A stretch of DNA of 64,000 nucleotides from CBDCGV01 sp965216955 (GCA_965216955.1 CBDCGV010000017.1:1-64000), one strand, 5' to 3'. Shown: positions 1 through 9,023, numbered from the stretch's first letter. Program-made: numbers and translations. The notes: generated by a model from the sequence alone, not told the origin.

Positions 1-1060
1 ACCAATGTGCTATCTTACCTATATTATCTCCTTTTTTTACTTTATAGATAATCGGCTCTAAGTTTTTATCTACTGGAATAAATCGATTATTGGATTTTGT
101 CGTTTTCATTTTTCTATGCAAAGCCAATTCCTCTATTTTCATTCTTGAAACCGTATAAAGTGTTTCCAGCTCCTCTGAAAATAATTCGTATTTTTCTTTT
201 GGAATTACCAAATTATACCCTGTGGGTATTATTTGACTTAAAAGTGACAAATTAAGGGCATAAAGTTCCTCCTTATTCATGTTTAATTTTGAAGCAACCC
301 CTCCAACTAGCAATTCATTAGTAGTTGTTAATGTAATTGTATTATCATATCCTTGAGATTCATAATTGGGTTCTATTCCTAATACATCGGCATACTTCAT
401 AAAGTAAACTGCCGCAATAAATGCAGGCACGTATCCTCTAGTTTCTCTTGGCAAATAAGGATATATCTTCCAAAAATCTCTACTCCCACCTGATTTTCTA
501 ATAGCCTTTCTAACATTTCCTGCACCACAATTATATGAAGCTATAGCCATCAGCCAATTCCCAAATTTATTGTGCATTTTATTTAAGTAATTAGCCGCTG
601 CAATCGTACTTAGTGTTGGATCGTATCGTTCATCTACATAAGCATTTATTTTTAGCTTATACTCCTTTGCTGTACTATACATAAATTGCCATAAACCGCT
701 TGCACCGACTCTTGATCTTGCTGTAGGTATTAATGCTGATTCAACAATAGCAAGATGTTTTAACTCATCTGGCAAATTATAGCTTGAGAAAATGCGCTCA
801 AACATGGGGAAATACTTTTCAGATCTCGCTATAATAAGCGATGCCTTTTGGCTTTTTTCTTCTGTGTATACTTCAATATAGCGAGCAACATACTTATTAT
901 AAGTAAGTGGTACTTCATTTTGAATAGCACTTAATCTTTCCCTTTCAACTTGCGACATCTCTACTTTCTTACCAGCAAAGCTATTGAAGTTTGTCAGCAT
1001 TTGTGATGTACACAAAAACACTAAAAAGGCTATTATTTTATATAAGTCTGCTTTTTTCAC
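1..1060 (-). CDS. Membrane/periplasmic lytic transglycosylase with LysM (MltD-like), 3' end outside window
   Basis: Cleaves peptidoglycan glycan strands in the periplasm to give 1,6-anhydro ends. The GTG start at 1060 is followed by a signal peptide (KKADLYKIIAFLVF, hydrophobic to about residue 29). An SLT-type catalytic domain follows, with the catalytic Glu at about residue 107 in IVESALIPTARS, then GASGLWQFM and the AIASYNCGAGNV motif. A LysM-like stretch starts near the left edge (IIYKVKKGDNIGKIA), so the gene runs on beyond position 1. A TTG three codons upstream is an alternative start; an in-frame stop lies a few codons further up. It sits downstream of gatA on the same strand. Family assignment is firm; substrate preference is inferred. 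Confidence 0.88.
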   Translation of the reverse strand, partial: MKKADLYKIIAFLVFLCTSQMLTNFNSFAGKKVEMSQVERERLSAIQNEVPLTYNKYVARYIEVYTEEKSQKASLIIARSEKYFPMFERIFSSYNLPDELKHLAIVESALIPTARSRVGASGLWQFMYSTAKEYKLKINAYVDERYDPTLSTIAAANYLNKMHNKFGNWLMAIASYNCGAGNVRKAIRKSGGSRDFWKIYPYLPRETRGYVPAFIAAVYFMKYADVLGIEPNYESQGYDNTITLTTTNELLVGGVASKLNMNKEELYALNLSLLSQIIPTGYNLVIPKEKYELFSEELETLYTVSRMKIEELALHRKMKTTKSNNRFIPVDKNLEPIIYKVKKGDNIGKIAHW

Positions 1061-1150
1061 AAGGGGCAATAAAAATACGAGTTTTACTCAAAACGAAAAA
1101 TGGTTTTAGCGTTTATCTTTTAAGAGTTGTTTAAAATTTACAATAAGGTT

Positions 1151-2569
1151 CTAATAAGCCATCAGCTCGTTAGCGAAAGCCAAGAGTTTCTCTTCTTCAA
1201 ATTTATTGGCCATTAGCTGAATTCCTATTGGAAGACCCTCTTTGCTTTCAGCCATTGGTAGAGAGATAGCTGGAATGCCAACCAAATTTGCCTGTACCGT
1301 AAAAATATCTCCTAGATACATTTCTATAGGGTCATCTGTTTTTTCTCCTAACTTGTATGCAGGGGAAGGAGCTGTAGGGCTCAAAATGAAATCACACTCC
1401 TTTAACTGTTCAATAGTTTCATCTTTGATGATACGTCTAACTTTTTGTGCTTTGGAATAATACGCATCATAATACCCAGCACTCAAAACAAATGTACCAC
1501 TCATAATACGTCTTTGCACTTCCCATCCAAAGCCATTACTTCTGGACAGTCTATATGTAGAGTCTATATCAGTAGCTTGTTTATCCCTATATCCATATCG
1601 AATTCCATCAAAACGAGCGAGGTTAGAGGACGCTTCAGCAGTTGTAAGGACATAATATGTGGGAACGATATAATCCATCTCGTTGAAATGAAGTGGTACC
1701 ACTTCATGACCCTTAGCAGTTAATTGTTCTATTAAATTTAATGTTGCTGCTTTTACTTCATCATTAATACTTGGATGTTCAATAGCCTCTTCGTAATAAC
1801 CAATCTTACATTTTTTATCAAGGCTCATTAATTCACTGTATAGAGGCACCTCTTTTGTCGAAACTGTAGCATCAAAATCATCTTTACCTGCAATTACTTC
1901 CATTACCAAAGCTGCATCTTCGACATTACGCGTCAAGGGCCCTATTTGATCAAAAGAGGATCCAAATGCAATTAATCCATAACGAGAAACTCTACCATAA
2001 GATGGTTTTAAACCGACTACTCCACAGAACGAAGCTGGCTGACGAATAGATCCTCCTGTATCTGACCCAAGGGCAATGGTACATAAGTTCGCTTTAACTG
2101 CTGCTGCTGATCCTCCTGAAGACCCTCCAGGTACTCTATCCTCATCAATTGGATTTAATACAGGTCCGTAAAAAGAATTTTCATTACTAGACCCCATTGC
2201 AAACTCGTCACAATTTAGACGTCCTATGATTATAGCATCTGTTTGTAACATTTTTTCTACTACCGTAGATGAATATATAGAGGTATATCCTTCAAGTATG
2301 TGTGATGCAGCAGATACCTTATGTCCTTTATAAACAATATTATCTTTTATTGCTACAACACACCCAAAGAGTTTTCCTAATGGCTCGTTCGAGGCAATCT
2401 TGGCATCAATTCTTGAAGCTGCTTCTAAAGCAGTTTCTTTAAATACTTCGATAAAACAATTTAATTGAGACTCCGCTTCTATTCTTTTTAGGTATTCTTC
2501 TACAACCTCTCTTGCAGAAACCTTTCCCTGTATTAATGCGCTTTGAAGCTCTTTTATGGAATAAAACAT
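1151..2569 (-). CDS. gatA: Aspartyl/glutamyl-tRNA(Asn/Gln) amidotransferase subunit A
   Basis: Amidase subunit of the GatCAB complex, which converts Glu-tRNA(Gln) or Asp-tRNA(Asn) to the amidated form using glutamine. The 472 residues match the usual family length. The amidase-signature Lys-cisSer-Ser triad is visible: K75 in VAIKDNI, S150 in the GGSSGGS loop and S174 in SDTGGSIRQPA. The ATG start follows the tatA stop by about 30 bases, so the two are probably co-transcribed. gatB and gatC are not in the window (the YqeY protein near 36.5 kb carries only the GatB tail-like domain). Other amidases share the fold, but length and motifs fit GatA best. Confidence 0.93.
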   Translation of the reverse strand: MFYSIKELQSALIQGKVSAREVVEEYLKRIEAESQLNCFIEVFKETALEAASRIDAKIASNEPLGKLFGCVVAIKDNIVYKGHKVSAASHILEGYTSIYSSTVVEKMLQTDAIIIGRLNCDEFAMGSSNENSFYGPVLNPIDEDRVPGGSSGGSAAAVKANLCTIALGSDTGGSIRQPASFCGVVGLKPSYGRVSRYGLIAFGSSFDQIGPLTRNVEDAALVMEVIAGKDDFDATVSTKEVPLYSELMSLDKKCKIGYYEEAIEHPSINDEVKAATLNLIEQLTAKGHEVVPLHFNEMDYIVPTYYVLTTAEASSNLARFDGIRYGYRDKQATDIDSTYRLSRSNGFGWEVQRRIMSGTFVLSAGYYDAYYSKAQKVRRIIKDETIEQLKECDFILSPTAPSPAYKLGEKTDDPIEMYLGDIFTVQANLVGIPAISLPMAESKEGLPIGIQLMANKFEEEKLLAFANELMAY

Positions 2570-2600
2570 ATAGGATTTGAGTGTCTTTACAAGAATCGAT

Positions 2601-2822
2601 CTACTTATCTTCTTCTTTATTTGTTTTCTTATCTTCTTCTTTCATACCCTCTTCTATTTCTTCTTTAATACTTGCTCGTGCTGTATTAAACTCTCTTATT
2701 CCTTTTCCAAGCCCTCTCATCAATTCAGGAATTTTTCTTCCACCAAATAATAATAAAATTGCGAAAAGAATAACTATCCATTCCGCACCACCTGGTAATC
2801 CAAATAAATATAACTGTGTCAT
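2601..2822 (-). CDS. tatA: Sec-independent (twin-arginine) translocase subunit TatA/E
   Basis: Forms the protein-conducting element of the Tat pathway that exports folded proteins. The 73 residues show the family plan: a short N-terminal transmembrane helix (about residues 12-27, WIVILFAILLLFGG), a hinge, then an amphipathic helix (KIPELMRGLGKGIREFN) and a very acidic/lysine-rich tail. The FGG-K-P hinge motif is diagnostic. It lies directly upstream of gatA on the same strand. A hairpin sits in its leader about 18 bases before the ATG. No tatC is in the window. Confidence 0.92.
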   Translation of the reverse strand: MTQLYLFGLPGGAEWIVILFAILLLFGGRKIPELMRGLGKGIREFNTARASIKEEIEEGMKEEDKKTNKEEDK

Positions 2823-2840
2823 GACATCTCTTTTTTAACC

Positions 2841-2860
2841 AAAGGGCTGTAAAGCCCTTT
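2841..2860 (-). promoter_or_regulatory. Hairpin in the tatA 5' leader
   Basis: AAAGGGCTGTAAAGCCCTTT (plus strand) forms an 8-bp stem with a four-base loop. It lies about 18 bases upstream of the tatA start codon and is not followed by a T tract on either strand, so it does not look like an intrinsic terminator. A role in translation or mRNA stability is possible but unproven. Confidence 0.3.
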
Positions 2861-3026
2861 ATTGTTGCAATAAAATTACGATAAATAAAAGAGTATTGTA
2901 TTTTCAAGGAGTTAAATTTATAATGAAGTGGTGTATTTTAATATTATAGGGTCCTATTTTAATTTTGAAAAAAGATGCTTATGTCATTAACAGAGATAAT
3001 AAGAGAAAATTCTAAGTGACCAACTC

Positions 3027-3887
3027 TTGTTATTTGCAACACCTGTTTTTCTTATCATTCTTTTAGCTGAGCTGTATATAGATCGACGCAAAAATTATGG
3101 GATATACGAGACCAAAGACACTTTTGTTTCCATGTCTATGGGCATCGCTTCATTAATAGTGGAATTTATCCCCAAGGTATTGGCTTTAATCGCATTTGAA
3201 TATTTACATCAAATAAGTCCTTTAAAAGATATGGTCGGAAGACAATGGTGGGCTTGGGTATTATTAATTTTTGCAGATGATTTTGCCTATTATTGGTTTC
3301 ATCGAATGAACCATGAAGTACGTTTATTTTGGGCGGGACATGTGAGTCACCACTCTTCTGTACGATTAAATTATGCAACTGCACTACGACAGGGCGTTGG
3401 AGAAAGATTACACAAATTTATCTTTTGGATGTGGATTCCTCTCCTAGGATTTGATGGGTTGATGATGTTCACAATGATGGCAGCTAATCTTATTTATCAA
3501 TATTGGGTACATACAGAATTAATTAAAAGAATGCCTAAATGGTATGAATTGATTTTCAACACCCCCTCTCATCATCGCGTCCATCATGCATCTAACCATA
3601 GATATTTAGATAGAAACCATGCTGGTATTTTTATTATCTGGGACAGGCTATTTGGAACCTTCTCAGAAGAAAAAGATTTTGAAAAACCCATCTACGGACT
3701 TACTAAAAATATAGACTCTTATAATCCTTTATATGTAGCTACTCACGAATATGGTGCCATATGGCGCGATGTTAAAAGGGCAAGTAAGTTTTCGGATAAG
3801 TTAAAGTATATCTTTTACCCTCCCGGATGGAGTCATGATGGCCCCGATCAAAGGGCTAAAACATTACGGCAAAAAATCAAAAATTGA
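3027..3887 (+). CDS. Sterol desaturase / fatty acid hydroxylase superfamily membrane protein
   Basis: Di-iron membrane oxygenase family. About 286 residues with several hydrophobic spans and the histidine clusters of the superfamily: H92xxxH96 (HRMNH), H105xxHH109 (HVSHH) and HHRVHH at 182-187. The substrate cannot be read from sequence. The open frame only offers TTG at 3027. An upstream ATG-started frame (from 2975 or 2981, residues MSLTEIIRENS) ends at a TGA at 3017-3019 and would join this frame naturally after a one-base shift, so the true N terminus may be longer and this copy may carry a 5' frameshift. It stands alone on the plus strand between tatA and a small minus-strand gene. Confidence 0.8.
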   Translation: MLFATPVFLIILLAELYIDRRKNYGIYETKDTFVSMSMGIASLIVEFIPKVLALIAFEYLHQISPLKDMVGRQWWAWVLLIFADDFAYYWFHRMNHEVRLFWAGHVSHHSSVRLNYATALRQGVGERLHKFIFWMWIPLLGFDGLMMFTMMAANLIYQYWVHTELIKRMPKWYELIFNTPSHHRVHHASNHRYLDRNHAGIFIIWDRLFGTFSEEKDFEKPIYGLTKNIDSYNPLYVATHEYGAIWRDVKRASKFSDKLKYIFYPPGWSHDGPDQRAKTLRQKIKN

Positions 3888-3889
3888 TA

Positions 3890-4144
3890 TTAAGCTTCTT
3901 CTAATAATGCCTTTTGATAAGGATTTGTTTGTTGAGAGTACTTTTTAATGATATCAATTGAAGTAGGATGTGGATCTCTCAATTTTTCTCTATCTAATAT
4001 CTTAATGCCTTTATTCATATCAATAAAGGCTTCTTGATATTCGTAATTAGAGAAGACAACTTCTAATATTTCTCTCATTTCTTTAGGGGTTACTTCTCGA
4101 TATAAAAGTTCAACAAGTGAATCAAGTGTATAGGTTTTAGACAT
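3890..4144 (-). CDS. Small conserved acidic protein of unknown function
   Basis: An 84-residue soluble protein, predicted mostly helical (TLDSLVELLYREVTPKEMREI...), with the C-terminal signature TSIDIIKKYSQQ. Small Bacteroidota proteins of this size with an N-terminal helix rich in Leu and Glu and a similar SxxxIxxYS segment are familiar to me, but no biochemical role is known to me. It has no signal peptide or metal motif. Its ATG is followed by ordinary coding sequence and it converges on the sterol-desaturase-family gene, with only two bases between the stops. Confidence 0.62.
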   Translation of the reverse strand: MSKTYTLDSLVELLYREVTPKEMREILEVVFSNYEYQEAFIDMNKGIKILDREKLRDPHPTSIDIIKKYSQQTNPYQKALLEEA

Positions 4145-4261
4145 AAATCTTATTTTGTTTCATCATCTAAACGCATGACTAATTAAATTATTATATAGAA
4201 GTTATCAAAAGTTAATTCAATAAGTTAAAAACTCATGTTTAGACCACTTTGTAATCATAGA

Positions 4262-4798
4262 TTATTTTGAACTTGTACCTTTAAAATAATCTTCTTTGTT
4301 ATCAAATAAGACATTGAAGGTTGTTAGAGATCCATAAATTCTTGTAAGATATTGTTGTAATTCAATTTTTTCAGATTCAGATAAATTGGAGCTGTTTATT
4401 TTTTGTTCCATAACTCTAAGTCGATCTCTTGTCATGACAATCTTATGGAAAAAAGTCTCAATAGGAATTTCCTTCGATTGTAATCCTTCTCTTCCTGGCA
4501 CTAAGATTAATTTGCCTTTTTCCCATTTTTCGCCCAAATCAATTTTTGATTGTGGCGCTATAAGTGGTTCAATTAATTGATTCATAATGCGTTTTACATC
4601 ATCTAGTGAAATTGCATCAGGGTCTCTTTCTACCAATCTAACGACAACTAGCCCATCAAAATCTTTTGCAATTTCTTTTTCACCATACTCCTCAAAATAA
4701 ATAATATAAGTCGTTGCTTCTGCATCTTCAATAATAACTCCATCTCCAAACTTGGGATGGGTAATGCGTGTTCCTATTCCTAATTTCATTGTAACCAT
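4262..4798 (-). CDS. Conserved hypothetical protein with UvrD C-terminal/Tudor-like N-terminal domain
   Basis: 178 residues. The N-terminal 50 residues (GIGTRITHPKFGDGVI, then a FEEYGEK strand) resemble the small beta-barrel found at the C terminus of UvrD/PcrA-type helicases, which begins with a similar HxKFGxG motif. The remainder is helical and charged, with no catalytic motif seen. M4 (MKLGIG) is an alternative start. It is just upstream of frr on the same strand, so it may share a transcript context with pyrH-frr only by proximity. Function unknown; a nucleic-acid or RNA-polymerase interaction would be a guess from the fold resemblance. Confidence 0.6.
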   Translation of the reverse strand: MVTMKLGIGTRITHPKFGDGVIIEDAEATTYIIYFEEYGEKEIAKDFDGLVVVRLVERDPDAISLDDVKRIMNQLIEPLIAPQSKIDLGEKWEKGKLILVPGREGLQSKEIPIETFFHKIVMTRDRLRVMEQKINSSNLSESEKIELQQYLTRIYGSLTTFNVLFDNKEDYFKGTSSK

Positions 4799-4836
4799 TT
4801 ATTAAGATATTATCTGTGATTAAAATAAGACGGCAA

Positions 4837-5400
4837 TTACACAGTCATTATTTCCTCCTCCTTAAGCGATAAGAGTTCATCTATTTTTTTCGAATATGTG
4901 TTGGTTAGATTTTGAATATTATTTTCAGCATCTTTTCCTAAATCTTCAGATAGACCTTCTTTAACTAATTCCTTTATTGCATCATTTGCCTCCTTTCTGG
5001 CATTTCTTATACTTACTTTCGAATGCTCTCCATGTCCTTTAGATTGTTTTACTAAATCTCTTCTTCTTTCCTCAGTAGTAGGGGGTAAAACTAAACGAAT
5101 GAAATCCCCATCATTTTGTGGTGTAATGCCAAGATTTGCCTGAAAAATGGCCTTTTCTATTTCTTGCAACAACGGTTTTTCAAATGGTGTAATGACCAAT
5201 GTCTTAGCGTCTAAAGTTTTAACAGTAGCTAATTGATTCAAAGCGGTCATAGAGCCATAATATTCCACTTTAATGCCATTTAACATGGCTGGGCTCGCTT
5301 TTCCAGCTCTAATTTTTGTCAACTCATCTTCTAGGTGTACCAATGTATTTTGCATTGATTCTTTGGCAGCGTCGATATAAAAAGCAACTTCTTCGTTCAT
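4837..5400 (-). CDS. frr: Ribosome recycling factor
   Basis: Splits post-termination ribosomes together with EF-G. The 187 residues match family length. The N-terminal helix carries the family motif LTKIRAGKASPAML, followed by VEYYGSMTALNQLATV and ITPFEKPLLQEIEKAI. The C-terminal helix ends in a typical KKIDELLSLKEEEI. The start is six bases after the pyrH stop; pyrH-frr is the standard pairing, so both are probably on one transcript. Confidence 0.96.
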   Translation of the reverse strand: MNEEVAFYIDAAKESMQNTLVHLEDELTKIRAGKASPAMLNGIKVEYYGSMTALNQLATVKTLDAKTLVITPFEKPLLQEIEKAIFQANLGITPQNDGDFIRLVLPPTTEERRRDLVKQSKGHGEHSKVSIRNARKEANDAIKELVKEGLSEDLGKDAENNIQNLTNTYSKKIDELLSLKEEEIMTV

Positions 5401-5406
5401 TTTAAC

Positions 5407-6117
5407 CTACTTTACTAATGTTCCAATATTTTTATCTCCTTCTACTATTTTAAGCAAATTACCTTTTTCCTTAATACTGAAAACAATAATAGGCAAATTG
5501 TTTTCCTTGCATAAAGTAAAAGCTGTTTGATCCATTACATGCAACTCTTTAATAATTGCTTCGTGAAAAGAAACCTCTTTATATTTAGTTGCAGACGTAT
5601 CTTTTACTGGATCTGCTGTATAAACTCCATCAACTTTTGTGCCTTTTATTAAAACATCTGCCTCCACTTCATTTGCACGTAAAGCAGCAGCGGTATCAGT
5701 TGTAAAATATGGATTACCAATTCCAGCTCCAAAAATGACTACTCTTCCTTTTCCTAAATGCTTAATTGCTTTTCTACGAATATATGGTTCACAAACTTCT
5801 GCAATGTTTATTGCAGACATCAACCGCGTATAAACTCCATATTTTTCCAAACCTCCCTGCAGCGCCATTCCATTTATAACTGTTGCCAACATACCCATCT
5901 GATCTCCCTGAACCCGCTCAAGGCCCATACTATTGGCTTGTTGTCCTCTGAAAATATTTCCTCCTCCAATAACTACGGCTACCTGCACTCCTTTATCTAC
6001 CAAGGATTTAATTTCCAAAGCAAAGTGATCTATCATATTAGGGTCGATACCGTAATTACTTTCTCCCATTAATGCCTCACCGCTTAGTTTTAGTAGTACC
6101 CGTTTGTAATGCCCCAT
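5407..6117 (-). CDS. pyrH: UMP kinase
   Basis: Phosphorylates UMP to UDP using ATP; a bacterial amino-acid-kinase-fold enzyme in the cytosol. The 236 residues contain the ATP/phosphate motif KLSGEALMG near the N terminus, GGGNIFRG for nucleotide binding, GTKVDGVYTADP, and the late DQTAFTLCKENNLP segment that contributes to the UMP/ATP site. It lies immediately upstream of frr and is separated from tsf by 190 bases that hold an intrinsic terminator, so it probably has its own promoter. Confidence 0.96.
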   Translation of the reverse strand: MGHYKRVLLKLSGEALMGESNYGIDPNMIDHFALEIKSLVDKGVQVAVVIGGGNIFRGQQANSMGLERVQGDQMGMLATVINGMALQGGLEKYGVYTRLMSAINIAEVCEPYIRRKAIKHLGKGRVVIFGAGIGNPYFTTDTAAALRANEVEADVLIKGTKVDGVYTADPVKDTSATKYKEVSFHEAIIKELHVMDQTAFTLCKENNLPIIVFSIKEKGNLLKIVEGDKNIGTLVK

Positions 6118-6235
6118 ATTAAACCTGTAATTGGCTGTGAAAATAGGATTTTTTTTTGATGTGTTGATCTGTACTTTGTAATTCCTTTGAATTTAAAAAT
6201 ACACCTATCATTATAAAAAGAAATGTCGCTAATGT

Positions 6236-6270
6236 AAAAAGGGCCTAACCGAAATTCGATTAAACCCTTT
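6236..6270 (-). terminator. Intrinsic terminator of the rplM-rpsI-rpsB-tsf operon
   Basis: Minus-strand RNA reads AAAGGG, then UUAAUCGA, AUU loop, UCGGUUAG and CCC followed by U5. The long stem closes fully only in minus-strand RNA, where two positions are G-U wobbles; in plus-strand RNA these would be A-C mismatches. It begins about 38 bases past the tsf stop, which fits transcription from the ribosomal protein genes. Confidence 0.85.
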
Positions 6271-6307
6271 GTCTCTTTGTTATAAATAGAAAACTTATAA
6301 AGCTCCC

Positions 6308-7282
6308 CTACTTCCCTATGCTTAACCTTTTAAACGAAAGTACTTCTGCTCCCTCCGCAAAATCTTTAATTGCCTCTTCAACTGTTTTACTATCATCTAA
6401 TGCATAAAATTGATTTAGCAAACAATATTCTTGATCAAGTAAAGTATTGTCAGCAACAAACCTTTCTAGCTTACCAGGTAAAATTCTATCCCAAATTTTT
6501 TCAGGTTTACCTTCCGTTTTCAATTGATCTTTAATATCTGCTTCTACTTGCGCCATAACTTCTGGTGTTAACTGGCTAATACTCACAAATTGAGGAACAT
6601 TTTTAAGGTGTTTACCTAACCTTTCTCTTTCTTCATTTTCTGCTTTAATCTGATTTTGGAAAGCCTCTGTTTCCTTTGCTATAAAGTCTGCATCAAATTC
6701 AGCAGGTGTTAAAATTGATGGTTTCATAGCCGCAATATGCATCGCTACTCCTTTGAAAAATTGATCAGCACCCTCTTTTCCTCCATCTTTGTAATTTACA
6801 ACTACGCCTATTTTGCTTCCAGCATGAATATATGTTGCAATATTTTCTCCTTCTAAAACAACATAATCTGTTACTTCAATTTTCTCTCCGATTTTACCTG
6901 TTTGCTCAATGAGTGCTTCAGCAACTGTTTGACCTCCTAAAGTCAACGACAATAACTCTTCTTTTGAAGAAGGTTGATTTTCTACAGCAACATCAATAAT
7001 GCTATTTGCAAAATCAATAAATCCTTCATTTTTAGCAACGAAATCTGTCTCGCAGCTTACACTTAGTGCAATTCCTTTATTACCTAAATTTCTTGCAACA
7101 ACAACTCCTTCATTTGCATCTCGGTCAGCCCTTTTGGCTGCTACTTTTTGTCCCTTTTTTCTTAAATAATCAATTGCAGCATCAAAATCCCCTCCACTTT
7201 CTGAAAGCGCTTTTTTGCAATCCATCATTCCAGCTCCAGTAGCTTCTCTTAATTTTTTTACATCAGCAGCAGATATACTCAT
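6308..7282 (-). CDS. tsf: Translation elongation factor Ts
   Basis: Nucleotide exchange factor for EF-Tu. The 324 residues open with the UBA-like domain (VKKLREATGAGMMDCKKAL, AIDYLRKKG). The EF-Tu-contacting motif CETDFVAKNEGF follows near residue 80. The core dimer-like domain carries ...HIAAMKPSIL. The C-terminal extension beyond the short form is what I expect in Flavobacteriia. Last gene of a four-gene translation operon, followed by an intrinsic terminator. Confidence 0.96.
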   Translation of the reverse strand: MSISAADVKKLREATGAGMMDCKKALSESGGDFDAAIDYLRKKGQKVAAKRADRDANEGVVVARNLGNKGIALSVSCETDFVAKNEGFIDFANSIIDVAVENQPSSKEELLSLTLGGQTVAEALIEQTGKIGEKIEVTDYVVLEGENIATYIHAGSKIGVVVNYKDGGKEGADQFFKGVAMHIAAMKPSILTPAEFDADFIAKETEAFQNQIKAENEERERLGKHLKNVPQFVSISQLTPEVMAQVEADIKDQLKTEGKPEKIWDRILPGKLERFVADNTLLDQEYCLLNQFYALDDSKTVEEAIKDFAEGAEVLSFKRLSIGK

Positions 7283-7336
7283 GACTATAAGCTATTTAAT
7301 TTTTAAAATATTTTGTGTGAATCTTATGACTAATGA

Positions 7337-8098
7337 TTAAGCTTTCGCTTCTTCTTTAGTAGGTTCTTTTGCTTCTTCCTTTTTGCTTTCCTCTTGCTGT
7401 TTTTTATCAGCTTTTCTTTCATTTAATCCTTCCTTGATAGCATCAGTTACGTATCTAGCCACTAATTCTATAGACTTGGAAGCATCATCATTTGAAGGAA
7501 TTGGAAAATGCACCAGGTTAGGATTACTATTAGTATCTACCATACCAAATGTTCTTAAACCTAATTTTCTAGCTTCGGACAAAGCGATGTGTTCGTAATT
7601 AATATCAACAATAAAGAGAGCTGCCGGAGTTCTAGTTAAACCTGCAATACCTCCAATTACTTTTTCCATTTTATCTCTTTGACGCGTAAGCATCAAACGT
7701 TCTTTCTTGGTTACATTTTCAAGTGTTCCATCAGAAAGCATTTTGTCAATACTTTGCATCTTTTTGATGGACTTTCTGATCGTACTAAAGTTGGTAAGCA
7801 TACCACCTAACCATCTTTCCGTTACATAAGGCATATTTACTTCTCTAGCAAAATTTGCTACTGTTTCTTTTGCCTGTTTTTTAGTTGCAACAAATAAAAT
7901 TTTACGTCCCGACTTTGCAATTGACTTCATCGCTGCCGCCGCATCTTCTAATTTTTGCTCCGTTTTATTTAAATCTATAATATGGATTCCTTTACGCTCC
8001 ATAAAAATGTACGGTAACATTTTAGGATTCCATTTTTTCTTTAAGTGTCCAAAATGAACCCCTGCGTCTAACAATTCTTGTTGTGTTATTTTTTTCAT
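7337..8098 (-). CDS. rpsB: 30S ribosomal protein S2
   Basis: Small-subunit protein needed to load S1. The 253 residues start with the characteristic LLDAGVHFGHLKKKWNPKM, followed by FVATKKQAKETVANFA, VTERWLGGMLTNFSTI and MVDTNSNP. A low-complexity Lys/Glu/Ala tail of about 25 residues (KKQQEESKKEEAKEP) ends the protein; such tails are variable between species. Lies between rpsI and tsf in the usual order. Confidence 0.97.
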   Translation of the reverse strand: MKKITQQELLDAGVHFGHLKKKWNPKMLPYIFMERKGIHIIDLNKTEQKLEDAAAAMKSIAKSGRKILFVATKKQAKETVANFAREVNMPYVTERWLGGMLTNFSTIRKSIKKMQSIDKMLSDGTLENVTKKERLMLTRQRDKMEKVIGGIAGLTRTPAALFIVDINYEHIALSEARKLGLRTFGMVDTNSNPNLVHFPIPSNDDASKSIELVARYVTDAIKEGLNERKADKKQQEESKKEEAKEPTKEEAKA

Positions 8099-8137
8099 TT
8101 AACTAATTGAATTAAATTTTAGATGATACGTTCAACT

Positions 8138-8524
8138 CTAACGTTTACTAAACTGAGTATTCTTTCTCGCCTTTTTCTTACCCACTTTCTTACGCTCAAC
8201 AACTCTAGAATCTCTTCTTAATAATTTGTCTTCTTTAAGACCTGCTCTATTTTCTTCATTTTCTTTGACAAGCGCTCTGGCAATACCTAAACTAATAGCC
8301 TCCGCCTGACCTTTGACACCTCCTCCTTTCACATTTACTTTTACATCATACTTTTTTTCCATGTCTAAAACAACCAAAGGTTGTGTAACTTTTAATGCAA
8401 GGTGTTCAACCGGGAAGTATTCTTTAAAGTCTTTATTATTGACTGTTATTTTACCCTTCCCTTTAGAAAGATATACACGCGCAATAGCGGCTTTTCTTCT
8501 TCCTGTAGCAGTAGTATAGCTCAT
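8138..8524 (-). CDS. rpsI: 30S ribosomal protein S9
   Basis: Its basic C-terminal tail reaches the P-site tRNA. The 128 residues contain TGRRKAAIARVYL at the N terminus and the family end KKVGKKKARKNTQFSKR, finishing in the conserved Lys-Arg. GGGVKGQAEAISLGIARAL is the central motif. Partner of rplM just upstream, as in nearly all bacteria. Confidence 0.97.
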   Translation of the reverse strand: MSYTTATGRRKAAIARVYLSKGKGKITVNNKDFKEYFPVEHLALKVTQPLVVLDMEKKYDVKVNVKGGGVKGQAEAISLGIARALVKENEENRAGLKEDKLLRRDSRVVERKKVGKKKARKNTQFSKR

Positions 8525-8544
8525 TCTAATTATTTACTCTTTTT

Positions 8545-8988
8545 TTAAATATTAAACTCTTGAGGTTTTTGTGCTTCATGTGGATGCTCAGCTCCTACAT
8601 AAACATGCAATTTTTTAAACATCACTCTTCCTAATCTTGTTTTTGGCAACATGCCTCTAACTGCATTTTCAATAATAAATTCCGGTTTTTTATTCAACAT
8701 CTGTTCTGCAGTTTTTGACTTTTGCCCCCCGGGATAACCAGAATAGCTCAAATATTTTTTTTCTGTAAGCTTATTACCTGTAAGCTTAATTTTATCTGCA
8801 TTTACAACAATTACATGATCTCCAGTATCAATATTAGGCGTGTATGAGGCCTTATGTTTACCTTGAAGTACCTTTGCAATCTGCGAAGCAATTCTACCAA
8901 GTATTTGATCTTCTGCATCAACAATTAACCAATTGCGCTTTATGCCTTTTGCACTAACTGTTTTTGTTTTATAAGATTGTGTATTCAC
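8545..8988 (-). CDS. rplM: 50S ribosomal protein L13
   Basis: Early-assembly large-subunit protein. The sequence has WLIVDAEDQILGRIAS, SYTPNIDTGDHVIVVNA, GYPGGQKS and AVRGMLPKTRLGR, all L13 hallmarks. I place the start at the GTG at 8988 (VNTQSYKTK..., 147 residues), not at the in-frame ATG at 9063: the extra 25 residues do not resemble L13, and a good promoter (-7 at 9024-9031) lies between the two, so the ATG would be upstream of transcription. First gene of rplM-rpsI-rpsB-tsf. Confidence 0.94.
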   Translation of the reverse strand: MNTQSYKTKTVSAKGIKRNWLIVDAEDQILGRIASQIAKVLQGKHKASYTPNIDTGDHVIVVNADKIKLTGNKLTEKKYLSYSGYPGGQKSKTAEQMLNKKPEFIIENAVRGMLPKTRLGRVMFKKLHVYVGAEHPHEAQKPQEFNI

Positions 8989-9023
8989 TTTATCTATTTT
9001 AACTTTTCCTCTAAAATGGGCTG

